A DNA stretch of 46,509 bases from Acidimicrobiaceae bacterium (GCA_026713105.1 JAPOPC010000032.1:1-46509); one strand, 5' to 3'. Shown: positions 17,319 through 26,115, counted from the first letter of the stretch. Program-made: numbers and translations. The notes: generated from the sequence alone by a model not told the origin.

Positions 17319-18844
17319 CGGTGGAACTCGACGGCCCTGGCGTCACCGTCTCCGACGTCGTCGCGGTCGCCCGAAGCGAGGCAGAGGTTCGCCTCAGCGA
17401 TGGCGCCTGGAAGCGCATGACTGCGGCTCGCGGCATCGTCGAGGCCCTGGCCGAGGGCGAACCGGCCTACGGGGTCACCACCGGCTTCGGCGCCCTAGCC
17501 AACACCACCATTCCCGCAGACCGTCGTGCCGCACTGCAGCAGTCCTTGATCCGCTCCCATGCCGCCGGAATGGGTCCGCCGGTCGAGGTCGAGGTGGTCA
17601 GGGCCATGATGTTCATGCGAGCCCGCACGCTCGCTTTCGGGTTGTCCGGCTCGCGGCCGCAGGTCGCGGAATCGCTGGTGAGCGTGATCAACGCGGGCAT
17701 CGTGCCCTCGGTGCCCGAACACGGCTCGCTGGGCGCCAGCGGCGACCTCGCGCCGCTCGCCCACGCGGCGCTGGTGCTGATCGGTGAAGGCGAAGTCCTC
17801 GCCGACAACGGGGGCACGACGAGTGGAGCAGAGGCTCTCTCGGCGGCGGGGATCGAACCCCTAGTCCTCGCGGAGAAAGAGGGCCTCGCCCTCACCAACG
17901 GCACCGACGGGATCCTGGGAATGCTCTGCCTTGCCGTCCACGATCTTGCCGGCCTGCTGAAGACCGCCGACATCACGGCTGCTTGCAGCGTCGAGGCGCT
18001 CTTGGCCACTGATCGGGCCTTCGCTGCCGACCTGCTGGGGTTGCGGCCCCACCCCGGCCAGCAAGCCAGCGCAGCCAACCTCCGCGCGGTGCTGGAGGGT
18101 TCACCCATCGTTGCCAGCCACCGCTTCGACGACGACCGTGTGCAAGACGCCTACTCCATCAGGTGTACGCCCCAGGTGCACGGCGCCGCCCGCGACACGC
18201 TCGACTTCGTCACAGGCGTGACCGAGGCGGAACTGGCTTCGGCAATCGACAATCCGATGGTGCTTCCCGACGGCCGCGTCGAGTCGTGCGGCAACTTTCA
18301 CGGCGCCCCCATCGCGCTGGCCGCCGACTATCTCGCCATCGCCGCGGCCGAGGTCGGTGCCATTGCCGAGCGCCGCATCGACCGGCTGCTCGACCCCAAA
18401 CGCTCCCACGGTTTGTCCCCCTTCCTGGCCGACGATCCCGGCGTGGACAGCGGGCTGATGATCGGCCAGTACACGGCTGCGGCACTGTGTGCCGAGAACC
18501 GACGCCTGGCCGCGCCGGCTTCGGTCGACTCGCTGCCCACCTCCGCCATGCAGGAAGATCACGTGTCGATGGGCTGGGGCGCGGCACGCAAGCTGCGGCG
18601 GGCGGTCGCCAACCTGCGCCGCATCCTGGCCATCGAATGGGTCACGGCCGCCCGCGGCATCGAGCTACGAGCACCCCTGCAGCCCGCGGCAGCCACAGCC
18701 GCAGCACTCACCTTGCTGCGCAGCAAGGTGCCTGGCCCAGGACCCGACCGCTGGCTCTCACCCGAACTCGCCGCAGCCGATCACCTGCTCACCGCCGAAG
18801 CGTTGATCCCCGCAGTGGAAACAGCCACGGGCCCTCTGGCCTGA
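17315..18844 (+). CDS. hutH: Histidine ammonia-lyase
   Basis: A 509-residue enzyme that deaminates L-histidine to trans-urocanate, the entry step of the pathway. The MIO prosthetic group should form from Ala-Ser-Gly in GSLGASGDLAPLAH (residues 141-143). Other family motifs are AYGVTTGFGALA, QQSLIRSHAAGMG, LTNGTDGILGML and QEDHVSMGWGAARK. GTG 17315 overlaps the iclR stop, so regulator and enzyme form a two-gene operon opposite the hutU operon. The C-terminus is normal in length. The next feature, tRNA-Ser(TGA), lies 17 bp downstream on the other strand. Confidence 0.96.
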   Translation: MTVELDGPGVTVSDVVAVARSEAEVRLSDGAWKRMTAARGIVEALAEGEPAYGVTTGFGALANTTIPADRRAALQQSLIRSHAAGMGPPVEVEVVRAMMFMRARTLAFGLSGSRPQVAESLVSVINAGIVPSVPEHGSLGASGDLAPLAHAALVLIGEGEVLADNGGTTSGAEALSAAGIEPLVLAEKEGLALTNGTDGILGMLCLAVHDLAGLLKTADITAACSVEALLATDRAFAADLLGLRPHPGQQASAANLRAVLEGSPIVASHRFDDDRVQDAYSIRCTPQVHGAARDTLDFVTGVTEAELASAIDNPMVLPDGRVESCGNFHGAPIALAADYLAIAAAEVGAIAERRIDRLLDPKRSHGLSPFLADDPGVDSGLMIGQYTAAALCAENRRLAAPASVDSLPTSAMQEDHVSMGWGAARKLRRAVANLRRILAIEWVTAARGIELRAPLQPAAATAAALTLLRSKVPGPGPDRWLSPELAAADHLLTAEALIPAVETATGPLA

Positions 18845-18861
18845 TGCAGCTCAGCCTGTTG

Positions 18862-18946
18862 CGGAGGGAGGGGGATTCGAACCCCCGGAGGCTTGCGCCT
18901 CAACGGTTTTCAAGACCGTCGCAATCGTCCACTCTGCCACCCCTCC
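18862..18946 (-). tRNA. tRNA-Ser(TGA)
   Basis: Class II tRNA with acceptor GGAGGGG/TCCCTCC and discriminator G. The anticodon loop CTTGAAA gives TGA. It has a long variable arm (GAGGCGCAAGCCTC hairpin) and T arm GGGGGTTCGAATCCCCC. It diverges from tRNA-Ser(GCT) 116 bp away. Confidence 0.97.
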
Positions 18947-19062
18947 GCCGGCCAACCTAGCGGCGCGCATCTGCGGGATCGACAGGCAAAGGGATCGCAG
19001 AAGTCCGCTGCGTGGGGCTATCTTGAGTCGGCGCGACTGCCCTCGATCGGCAGTTCGGGCAT

Positions 19063-19153
19063 GGAGAGGTGGCCGAGTCCGGTTGAAGGCGCTTCCCTGC
19101 TAAGGAAGTAACTGCCGCAAGGTGGTTCGTGGGTTCGAATCCCACCCTCTCCG
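19063..19153 (+). tRNA. tRNA-Ser(GCT)
   Basis: Class II tRNA with acceptor GGAGAGG/CCTCTCC and discriminator G. The anticodon stem is CTTCC/GGAAG around CTGCTAA, giving GCT. It has a long variable arm and the T loop GTTCGAATC. CCA is not encoded. Confidence 0.97.
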
Positions 19154-19217
19154 CACCCGAGGCTCACTCGAGAACCCCGACTTCGACAGGGCCATCAGCA
19201 GGCCGGGCGTCGGCTCG

Positions 19218-20321
19218 CTAAGCGGCCTGCACCACGGGCAGCACTTCGCTCTCCACGAGCTGGCGTGCAGCGACGCCCTCGGGTGTGTCGTAGGTGTTCT
19301 CGTTGAACTGGGCGGCAAGCAGGACCTTGTCGATGCCCAGCGAACGCAGCTCCTCCAGCTTTTCGATGCACCGATCAGGTGTGCCGACCACGCCAAACCG
19401 GTCCATGAACTTGTCCGTGAGCGTCGCTGCCTGCGGCGACTGGTTCCGCGAATGCGTGCCCATGTCATAGGCCTCGTGCAGCTTGCGCAGCGTCTCGGCC
19501 GTCTCGTCCGATGTCGGCCCGATCGGCGTGCCGCCCTGCATCAGCTGGAAGCGGGCGAACACCGACATCGGGCCCCTGATCAGATCGCGTGCAGCGTCGA
19601 GGTCGCGGGCGCATCCCATGTTCACGTACGCACCGAACTTGACGCCATCGGGATCGAGTCCGGCATCGCGCCGGGCCGCCTTCGCGACCTCGATGCCCCA
19701 CGCGAGACGCTCGGGGTCGGCACCGACTGCGAACATCACCCGGTCGGCATGGACTGCGGAGATGCCGATCACCCGCGGCCCGGTGGCGGCTACCTCGACA
19801 GGCACCTTGCGGGGGCCGATGGCGGCGTCATCAGAAGACAGCGTGCCCCACGCGATGCGGCTGGTCCCCGGGCCCTCCGCCAGCTCCAGTGCATCGGCCG
19901 GAGGAGCGACCTCGAGCGGGATGTCGATCTCGTCGAACGGCACCTCGCCACCGCTGAGATACGCCTGCAATTGCTTGAGATGACGTTCGAAGTGCTTCAG
20001 ACGCCCCGGTGCCCGACCGAGATGCACCAAGCACGAGTCACCCCGTCCGATGCCGAACACCATGCGCCCGCCCGAAGCCTGATCCACGCTCAGCACAGCG
20101 CAAGCGTTCACGGCCGCGACGCGTGTTACGGAGTTCCCGACGGCGATGCCGAGCTCGATTCGTTCGGTCACCGTTGCGGCAAGGGCGAGCGCAACGTACG
20201 CATCGCCGGTGAGGTTCTGGGAGTCGACCACCGCCAATCCGTGCCAGCCCGCCTCTTCAGCCTCGGCAGCCACGTCCCGAATCTGCAGCGGAGTCGGAAA
20301 GGCGTGTTTCCAGAGTTCCAT
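19218..20321 (-). CDS. LLM-class (F420-type) flavin-dependent oxidoreductase
   Basis: A 367-residue luciferase-like monooxygenase-fold protein, most like F420-dependent enzymes of Actinobacteria (methylene-H4MPT-reductase/Mer-type group). It opens MELWKHAFPTP, has DVAAEAEEAGWHGLAVVD, IELGIAVGNSVTR and GGRMVFGIGRGDS, the usual barrel strands. The C-terminal GVVGTPDRCIEKLEELRSLG closes the family fold. ATG 20321 follows GGGGGA. The substrate is unknown and neighbours give no pathway clue. The cofactor call (F420 rather than FMN) comes from lineage and family resemblance, not from a decisive residue. Confidence 0.85.
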   Translation of the reverse strand: MELWKHAFPTPLQIRDVAAEAEEAGWHGLAVVDSQNLTGDAYVALALAATVTERIELGIAVGNSVTRVAAVNACAVLSVDQASGGRMVFGIGRGDSCLVHLGRAPGRLKHFERHLKQLQAYLSGGEVPFDEIDIPLEVAPPADALELAEGPGTSRIAWGTLSSDDAAIGPRKVPVEVAATGPRVIGISAVHADRVMFAVGADPERLAWGIEVAKAARRDAGLDPDGVKFGAYVNMGCARDLDAARDLIRGPMSVFARFQLMQGGTPIGPTSDETAETLRKLHEAYDMGTHSRNQSPQAATLTDKFMDRFGVVGTPDRCIEKLEELRSLGIDKVLLAAQFNENTYDTPEGVAARQLVESEVLPVVQAA

Positions 20322-20466
20322 GATCGTCCCCCGTCGCGGTCGTGCGCAGGCCAATGAACGCTAGTAAATGGCGCTGAAATGCGCCGAGGCTCGACACGCT
20401 GCCCGCACCGCGCCTCACGAGGCGTACCGTTGATGCGAACATTTGGTGAAGAGGACCTAGACCCGC

Positions 20467-22155
20467 ATGAGAAACCGGCTGCTTCGCTTCGCGACGTATA
20501 TCGCCGTGGGCGTCGCCACCGGATTCATCGTCGCGATGGTGGCGCTGCTCGCCGAGAAGGTGCTGCTGGCACAGGTGCTGCACCTGCCTCCCTGGCAGCG
20601 GGTGATCGCGCCGGCTCTCGGACTGTGGGGAGCGGTCATCATGCTGCGCTGGGCCGACGCGGGTCGCCGGCTCTCACCGTCCACTTCCGAGGAGTACATC
20701 CGGGCGTTTCACGACCGCACACATCCCATGCGCTTCCGCGACCTGCCGTTCCGGCTCGCCGCAGGCATCGTCACGGTCGGATCCGGTGGTGCGGTCGGCC
20801 TCGAGGGCCCCTCTATCTACGCCGGTGCCACCGCCGGGAATGCCATACAGCGTGTCACGCGGCGGCTGTTCCGCAACCGGGAGGGGTATGCGCTGCTCGT
20901 GGCCGGCGCCGCCGCGGGCGTGAGCGCCATCTTCCAGGCACCGGCCACCGGGGTGCTGTTCGCGCTCGAAGCCCCCTATAAGAGCGACCTGGGCCGCCGC
21001 GCATTGCTGCCCGCCTTGCTCTCGAGCGCTTCGAGCTACGTCGTGTACGTGTTGGTCACCGACTTCCATGACCGGCCGTTCGAGATCGGCACCGAAATGG
21101 TCCGAGTCGGATTCGGCCGCCGTGAACTGCTGGGCGCAGCAGTCGTGGGAGCGCTGTGCGGGCTCGCAGCATCAGTGTTCTGCCGGATCCTGGGACTTGC
21201 CAAGCGCATTCACGAGTCCGAGCGGCCCTGGTGGCTGGTGGCACTCTGTGGCGGCGGGATCTTGGTGGGCTTGGCCGTGCTGAGCGAGTTCCTCTTCGAA
21301 AAGCCCTTGTCACTGGGGCCGACCGCCGAGGGTCAACTGGTGGACTGGTCGATCGATCCCGAGCAGTCGCTGGTGCTGCTGGGAGCGCTGCTGGCAATCC
21401 GCGTCGTGGCCACGTCAACCGTGCTTGCGAGCGGCGGCGTAGGCGGTGTGTTCATCCCGCTCGCCGTCTTCGGGCTGATCGTGGGTCGCCTGGTGGGCGG
21501 CTGGATCGAGCTCGGTCCCGAGTCGCTGGCGTTCTTCCCGTTCATCGGGGTGGCAGCGTTCCTGGCAGCGGGTTACCGCACCCCGCTGGCGGCGGTGATG
21601 TTCGTGGCCGAATCCACCGGTGCGCCCGCGTTTGTGGTGCCGGCCTTGGTGGCCGTGGCCGTGTCGCAGGTGCTCATCGGCGGTTCGTCGGTGTCGCAGT
21701 ACCAGCGCGACAGTCGCACGGGGCACCTCGAGCGGCGCCTGGAGATGCCAGTCAACTCCGCGATGTCCACCGATGTGCCCACGGTGAACGCCGACGCGCC
21801 CCTAGCCGATTTCGTGTGGGGCATCGCGCTGCCCCGCAAGCAACTCGAAGCCGTCGTCGTGGGGCCAGAGCGCGATTTTCTGGGGGTGATCCGGCTCAGC
21901 GACACCCGCGACGTGGATCGCAACGACTGGATGTCGGTGACCTGCGGCGAGGTGATGGCGACCGACATCACCCCCGCACGCCCGTCGTGGACGCTGCGCG
22001 AGGTCACCGAAGCAATGGCGGACGCAGACATCGAGCTGTATCCCGTGATCGACAGCGGCGGTCGGATCGCGGGCGTCGTCACCGAGAATGCGATCGTCAA
22101 GCTGGTCGACTTCCTCAACGAGACGCAGGGCAATGAAACAGAGGGCGGCCGGTGA
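20467..22155 (+). CDS. CLC-type chloride channel/antiporter with CBS domains
   Basis: A 562-residue membrane protein. The transport domain (about residues 1-415, ten or more hydrophobic helices) has the second anion-binding motif as GLEGP with gating Glu113 (GREGP in model proteins) and the third as GGVFIPLAVFG. The first motif, normally GSGIP, is not visible; the aligned stretch reads SPSTSEEY. A cytoplasmic CBS pair occupies about residues 420-555 (MSTDVPTVNADAPLADFV, then VMATDITPARPSWTLREVTEAM). It probably moves chloride or another anion, and the altered filter leaves ion choice open. GAGGAC before ATG 20467 is the ribosome site. The nitroreductase starts 24 bp downstream and is likely in the same operon. 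Confidence 0.9.
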   Translation: MRNRLLRFATYIAVGVATGFIVAMVALLAEKVLLAQVLHLPPWQRVIAPALGLWGAVIMLRWADAGRRLSPSTSEEYIRAFHDRTHPMRFRDLPFRLAAGIVTVGSGGAVGLEGPSIYAGATAGNAIQRVTRRLFRNREGYALLVAGAAAGVSAIFQAPATGVLFALEAPYKSDLGRRALLPALLSSASSYVVYVLVTDFHDRPFEIGTEMVRVGFGRRELLGAAVVGALCGLAASVFCRILGLAKRIHESERPWWLVALCGGGILVGLAVLSEFLFEKPLSLGPTAEGQLVDWSIDPEQSLVLLGALLAIRVVATSTVLASGGVGGVFIPLAVFGLIVGRLVGGWIELGPESLAFFPFIGVAAFLAAGYRTPLAAVMFVAESTGAPAFVVPALVAVAVSQVLIGGSSVSQYQRDSRTGHLERRLEMPVNSAMSTDVPTVNADAPLADFVWGIALPRKQLEAVVVGPERDFLGVIRLSDTRDVDRNDWMSVTCGEVMATDITPARPSWTLREVTEAMADADIELYPVIDSGGRIAGVVTENAIVKLVDFLNETQGNETEGGR

Positions 22156-22179
22156 GCTCGCCAGAACAGAGCAGGGCCG

Positions 22180-22941
22180 ATGATGAGCGCAGCTGAGGCG
22201 GGAACTGGGGCTGGCGGCGAGACGGCCGCTGAGCCCAGCAGCGGGGCGATCGGGTTGCTGGAAGGACTGGCGACCACCCGCGCCATACGCCGCTACCTGC
22301 CTGACCCGATTCCCGACGAGGACTTGGCGACGATCATGTGGCATGCCGGGCGGGCCCCAAGCGGTTCGAACCGGCAGATGTTCCGCTTTGTCGTGCTGCG
22401 CGACGGGCCCGTCGCCAGGCAAGCCAAGGCGCTGCTGGGCCAGTGCTTCCGCGACGGCTGGAACGCCAAGCGTTCCAGCGACGGCTACACCGAAGGCTCC
22501 GGAGCGACCGACGACTCGCCGAAGGCTCGCATGGCCCGGACCATGCAGCACTTCGTTGATCACTTCGAGGACACGCCCGTGGTGATCCTGGCGTGCCTGG
22601 TGCGCTACCGCAAGCCCACCTTCACCGAGGGCGCATCGGTGTTCCCGGCGGTGCAGAACCTGTTGCTGGCAGCCCGGGCGCTGGGATACGGCGGCGTCAT
22701 TACCGGCTGGCACCGCGATGTCGAAGACGAGCTGCGCGAGCTGCTCGGCATTCCCGACGGCGTTGCTATCCACGCAACGATCCCGCTCGGGCGGCCGGCA
22801 GGGCGCCACGGACCGGTACGGCGCCGGCCGTTGCGCGAGGTCGTCTACGAGGATCGTTGGGAGCAGGATGCGCCTTGGGCGGTCGACCCGCCCGACACTC
22901 GTTTTACGTCGGCTGGGCCGCCATCTGGCTCACCGACTTAG
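22180..22941 (+). CDS. Nitroreductase-family FMN oxidoreductase
   Basis: A 253-residue nitroreductase-like flavoprotein. After an Ala/Gly-rich leader of about 25 residues, LATTRAIRRYLPDPIPDEDL is the classic FMN-binding start of the family. HAGRAPSGSNRQMFRFVVL is the second FMN contact. EGASVFPAVQNLLLAARALG and GIPDGVAIHATIPLGRP end the fold. The substrate may be a nitro compound, quinone or other electron acceptor. The start could be ATG 22180 or the next ATG at 22183. It follows the CLC gene by 24 bp and converges with the rhodanese gene. A foldback element lies in the 190-bp gap between them. Confidence 0.87.
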   Translation: MMSAAEAGTGAGGETAAEPSSGAIGLLEGLATTRAIRRYLPDPIPDEDLATIMWHAGRAPSGSNRQMFRFVVLRDGPVARQAKALLGQCFRDGWNAKRSSDGYTEGSGATDDSPKARMARTMQHFVDHFEDTPVVILACLVRYRKPTFTEGASVFPAVQNLLLAARALGYGGVITGWHRDVEDELRELLGIPDGVAIHATIPLGRPAGRHGPVRRRPLREVVYEDRWEQDAPWAVDPPDTRFTSAGPPSGSPT

Positions 22942-22949
22942 GCGCGCCC

Positions 22950-23101
22950 GCTGTGGAGGCGGCATGAGCCTCTGCTCCCGCGATCCGGCAGCGAGAGATC
23001 TGCACCGCACCGCATCTCTTGGCCGGCGTCATCAACGCATCGCCTTGCACCCGATAGGGAACCGGTCGCAACGTCGCAGAGTCTCCTGCCGCCTCCACAG
23101 C
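22950..23101. repeat. Long imperfect inverted repeat between convergent genes
   Basis: Outer arms 22950-22975 and 23076-23101 pair in 24 of 26 positions, including a perfect outer 15 bp (GCTGTGGAGGCGGCA). With one bulge the stem continues through 22980-22988/23062-23069. A small inner hairpin (AGAGAT 22994-22999 / ATCTCT 23014-23019) lies inside. The element fills the gap between the nitroreductase stop (22941) and the rhodanese stop (23132). It could be a two-way terminator or a palindromic repeat element; there is no T-run. Confidence 0.7.
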
Positions 23102-23131
23102 TATGGCATCTGTGCTTCACCGTTTGTGCTC

Positions 23132-23974
23132 TTAGGCGGTCTCGGCGGGGCGATCGGTGTGGCTCCACTGGGACCATGAGCCGATGTACACGCGAGGGCG
23201 GCCCAAGCCGGCGCGCTCCATGGCGAGCGCGTCCATGCAGGCGCTGACGCCTGAGCCGCAGTACACGACGGCGTTGTTCGCCTCGCCAGCTCCCCCCACG
23301 CCCTCGGCTTCATAGCGGGCTCGCAGCGCCTGCGGGTTCGCGAATCGGCCGTCGGGGCCGAGATTGTCGGTCATTGGCACATTGACTGCGCCGGGGATGT
23401 GGCCGGGGCGGGGATCGACCGGTTCGGTCTCGCCGCGAAACCGATCGGCTCCGCGGGCATCGATGAGCACGGTTTCCGGATCGGCACCTGCTGCGGCCGC
23501 TTGGTCGATATCGACGAAAGCCCCGTCAGGCCAGGCCTGCACCGGGTAATCGCAAGGCGTCCGCACATTTGGCGCTGTCTCGACAGCGCCGGTCCACGAT
23601 CCCAATCCCCCGTCGAGCAACGCCGCATCGTGACCCAGCACCCGCAGCATCCACACCATCCGGCCGGCGGCGGTGCCGTTCAGGTCGTCGTAAGCCACCA
23701 CCGGGTCATCGGGGCCGATGCCGAGGCTTCCTAGGGATGCCGCGAAGCTCTGCGCGGTGGGCAGCGGGTGCCGGCCCGATCCGGGAGCGCCGTGAGCAGA
23801 CAGATGCTTGTCGAGGTTCACCCAGATCGCTGCGGCGATGTGACCGGCCAGATAAGCGTCGTGGCCGGACCGTCCGTCGAGGTACCAGCGCACGTCGCAC
23901 AGCACGATGTCGTCGCGATCGGCAATCTCGGTTGCGCCCACGACAGGCGGCAGCGGAGTAGTCACTTGAACCAC
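23132..23974 (-). CDS. Two-domain rhodanese-type sulfurtransferase
   Basis: A 280-residue thiosulfate/3-mercaptopyruvate sulfurtransferase with an inactive N-terminal and an active C-terminal rhodanese domain. The C-terminal loop VYCGSGVSAC carries the catalytic Cys239 in a CGSGVSA loop, close to the CG[ST]GVTA type of mercaptopyruvate sulfurtransferases. RPGHIPGAVNVP is the rhodanese lead-in. It begins with GTG only 4 bp after the metallo-beta-lactamase gene stops, so the two form an operon. That pairing is typical of sulfane-sulfur metabolism, where persulfides are oxidised to sulfite that is combined by rhodanese. Its exact donor and acceptor are not visible. Confidence 0.92.
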   Translation of the reverse strand: MVQVTTPLPPVVGATEIADRDDIVLCDVRWYLDGRSGHDAYLAGHIAAAIWVNLDKHLSAHGAPGSGRHPLPTAQSFAASLGSLGIGPDDPVVAYDDLNGTAAGRMVWMLRVLGHDAALLDGGLGSWTGAVETAPNVRTPCDYPVQAWPDGAFVDIDQAAAAGADPETVLIDARGADRFRGETEPVDPRPGHIPGAVNVPMTDNLGPDGRFANPQALRARYEAEGVGGAGEANNAVVYCGSGVSACMDALAMERAGLGRPRVYIGSWSQWSHTDRPAETA

Positions 23975-23978
23975 CGGG

Positions 23979-24728
23979 TCAGCCCTGGCCGAACATCATC
24001 AGCCACTGCTGCTCGCTGGTCGGCTTGAAGACGTAGTTCATCTGGCGGGTTTGGCCCATCGTGGCGCTGGGCTCGAATGAGTACCGGTGTCCGGGGAACA
24101 GCACGGTGGAGTCGGGGACCTTGGCGAGCGTGTCATGCAGCGAGCGGTACATCGCAGCCGAATCGCTGCCGGGCAGGTCCATCCGGCCGCAGCCGTCGAG
24201 GAACAGCGTGTCGCCCGCCACCAGCGCCCCGCCCACCAAGAAGCACTGGCTGCCGGGCGTATGGCCGGGCGTGTGCAGCAGCTCGATGTCGACGGCGCCG
24301 ACTGACACGACATCGCCGGGAGCGTGCAACTCCAGGTCGCTCATCGAGATGCCGGTGGTCTTTTGCACCAGCTCGGCCTCAGGCGCCTGCAGGTGGATCT
24401 TGGTGCCCTGGCGTTCGAGCAGCTGGGCTACGCCCTCGATGCTGTAGCCCATCATGTTCCCGCCGATGTGATCGGCGTGGAAGTGCGTGGCCAGCACGCC
24501 GGTGAGCTGCATCTCGTCTTCGGCGAGGATGTCCAGGAGGTCGTCGACGTCGTAGGCCGGGTCCACCACGACTGCCTCGCGGGTCTCCCGGTCGCCGATG
24601 AGGTACGCGAAGTTCACCATCTGGCGGGCAATCGGGTCGCTGGTCGCGAAGTCTTGACCTGACAGCAGCTGGCGGAAATACAGCCTGCTCTCGTCGGGCG
24701 GCTTCGTCGCCTGGGGGTCATCAGCCAT
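23979..24728 (-). CDS. MBL-fold hydrolase, probable persulfide dioxygenase or glyoxalase II-like
   Basis: A 249-residue metallo-beta-lactamase-fold protein. Metal motifs are THFHADHIGG (His82, His84, Asp86, His87), LHTPGHTPGSQCFLVGG, GDTLFLDGCGRMDLPG and the terminal LFPGHRYS. The GCGRxDLPG stretch and the neighbouring rhodanese favour a persulfide dioxygenase (ETHE1-like) over hydroxyacylglutathione hydrolase, but the sequence alone does not settle it. The extra insertion before the third motif (GTKIHLQAPEAELVQKTTG) is unusual for short ETHE1 forms. It is first of the two-gene operon, divergent from the acyl-CoA dehydrogenase across 113 bp. Confidence 0.88.
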   Translation of the reverse strand: MADDPQATKPPDESRLYFRQLLSGQDFATSDPIARQMVNFAYLIGDRETREAVVVDPAYDVDDLLDILAEDEMQLTGVLATHFHADHIGGNMMGYSIEGVAQLLERQGTKIHLQAPEAELVQKTTGISMSDLELHAPGDVVSVGAVDIELLHTPGHTPGSQCFLVGGALVAGDTLFLDGCGRMDLPGSDSAAMYRSLHDTLAKVPDSTVLFPGHRYSFEPSATMGQTRQMNYVFKPTSEQQWLMMFGQG

Positions 24729-24762
24729 GGCAGCGCACAGTAACTAATGGAGCGCCTCCGCC

Positions 24763-24778
24763 GCTATGGCTTCTGTGC
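24763..24778. repeat. Dispersed intergenic motif GCTATGGCWTCTGTGC
   Basis: Matches 15 of 16 bases at 23100-23115, at the outer end of the foldback after the nitroreductase gene. Both copies are preceded by CGCCTCC and followed by TTC. A weaker form, ATGGCCTCCGTGCTTCA, lies in the foldback at 40512-40627. This may be part of a repeat family in the genome. Confidence 0.35.
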
Positions 24779-24841
24779 GTTCCCCCCACGCTCTTGGGTG
24801 GCGGGTTGGCCCGATGGCCTCCAGCGCGGCAGTATGCGCCC

Positions 24842-26014
24842 ATGAGCCAAACGCCTGCCCCGCTGTCGGACTTCTACGAGATGGACGAGTTCCTTTCTGA
24901 TGAAGAGGTCATGATCCGCGACACTGTCGCCACGTTCGTGGCCAAGGAGTGGGACCCGATCGTGGGCGACCACTTCGAGGCAGGCACGTTTCCGATGGAG
25001 TTGGTGCCCACGATTGCCGACATGGGCCTGCTCGGCATGCACCTCGACGGTTTCGGCTGCGCGGGTGCCTCGGCGATGGCCTACGGCGTCGCCTGCCGGG
25101 AACTCGAAGCCGGCGACAGCGGTCTGCGCAGCTTCGTATCGGTGCAGGGCTCGCTGTGCATGTTCCCCATCTGGCGCTACGGCTCAACTGAGCAGAAGGA
25201 GACGTGGCTGCCGCGCATGGCTGCGGGGGAGATCATCGGCTGCTTCGGGCTGACCGAGCCCGACCACGGCTCCGATCCGGTCTCGATGACCACTCGGGCG
25301 GTCCGGCGGGGCGACATGTGGGTCCTTAACGGCGCCAAGCGCTGGATCACCAACGCGGGGCTGGCCGACCTGGCCATCGTGTGGGCGAACACCGACGACG
25401 GCTTCCGGGGCTTCCTGGTGCCGACCGACTCCCCCGGATTCGAGGCTCGCAAGATCCAGAACAAGCTCTCACTGCGGGCCTCAGTGACCGGCGAGTTCTA
25501 CATGGACGACGTCGAGGTGCCCGAGTCGATGCGGCTGCCCGACGCGCTCAGCATCGGGGCACCGCTGAGCTGCCTGTCCGAAGCCCGCTTCGGCATTGCG
25601 TTCGGGGCGGTGGGCGTGGCCCGGTGCTGCTACGAGGCAGCGCTCGACTACCAGCTCGAACGCCCACAGTTCGGCAAGCCGCTGGCCAGCTTCCAGATCA
25701 GCCAGATCAAGTTCGCCGACATGCTCACCGACATCACCAACGCCAACCTGCAGGCCATGCGGCTCGGCCAGCTCAAGGAGCAGCACCGGCTGCGACCACA
25801 CCACATCTCGATGGCCAAGCGGCACAACTGCCGGGTCGCCATCGACACCGCCCGGACGGCCCGGGCGATGATGGGCGCCAACGGGGTCTCGACCGAATAT
25901 GCGCCGATGCGCCATGCGGCCAACATGGAATCGGTCATGACCTACGAGGGCACCGAGGAGATCCACGGGCTGATCCTCGGCCAGCAGATCACCAACATCC
26001 CCGCCTTTCGCTGA
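24842..26014 (+). CDS. Acyl-CoA dehydrogenase, glutaryl-CoA dehydrogenase-like
   Basis: A 390-residue FAD acyl-CoA dehydrogenase. Motifs are CFGLTEPDHGSDPVSMTT (FAD/substrate loop), NGAKRWITNAGLADLAIVWA, ERPQFGKPLASFQ, and TYEGTEEIHGLILGQ with the Glu of YEGTEE in the usual catalytic-base position. This combination is closest to glutaryl-CoA dehydrogenases, which oxidise and decarboxylate glutaryl-CoA in lysine and tryptophan breakdown. The substrate is inferred only by resemblance. ATG 24842 was taken because the frame upstream lies in the divergent promoter region. It is probably monocistronic, with a 146-bp gap before the next gene. Confidence 0.9.
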   Translation: MSQTPAPLSDFYEMDEFLSDEEVMIRDTVATFVAKEWDPIVGDHFEAGTFPMELVPTIADMGLLGMHLDGFGCAGASAMAYGVACRELEAGDSGLRSFVSVQGSLCMFPIWRYGSTEQKETWLPRMAAGEIIGCFGLTEPDHGSDPVSMTTRAVRRGDMWVLNGAKRWITNAGLADLAIVWANTDDGFRGFLVPTDSPGFEARKIQNKLSLRASVTGEFYMDDVEVPESMRLPDALSIGAPLSCLSEARFGIAFGAVGVARCCYEAALDYQLERPQFGKPLASFQISQIKFADMLTDITNANLQAMRLGQLKEQHRLRPHHISMAKRHNCRVAIDTARTARAMMGANGVSTEYAPMRHAANMESVMTYEGTEEIHGLILGQQITNIPAFR

Positions 26015-26089
26015 CCGCTCCCATGGCAGGATGACAATGCAGGCACATCATGGTCTCCTGACCGACACGCAACTGCAATGGCGCTGCGG

Positions 26090-26115
26090 GGAACGTTGAC
26101 GGGACGATGGACGTC
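26090..26115 (+). promoter_or_regulatory. Possible ECF-sigma promoter of the DUF4349 gene
   Basis: GGAAC at 26090-26094 is followed after 17 bp by CGTC at 26112-26115, the -35/-10 form used by several actinobacterial ECF sigma factors for envelope stress. The gene start ATG 26161 is about 40 bp beyond the expected transcript start. Found by eye; such short motifs occur by chance. Confidence 0.35.

Noticed and set aside
20322..20466. Possible fluoride riboswitch upstream of the CLC gene
   Set aside because: GC-rich hairpins exist, but I could not match the conserved crcB-motif core to this leader. Without a covariance search the claim has no support.
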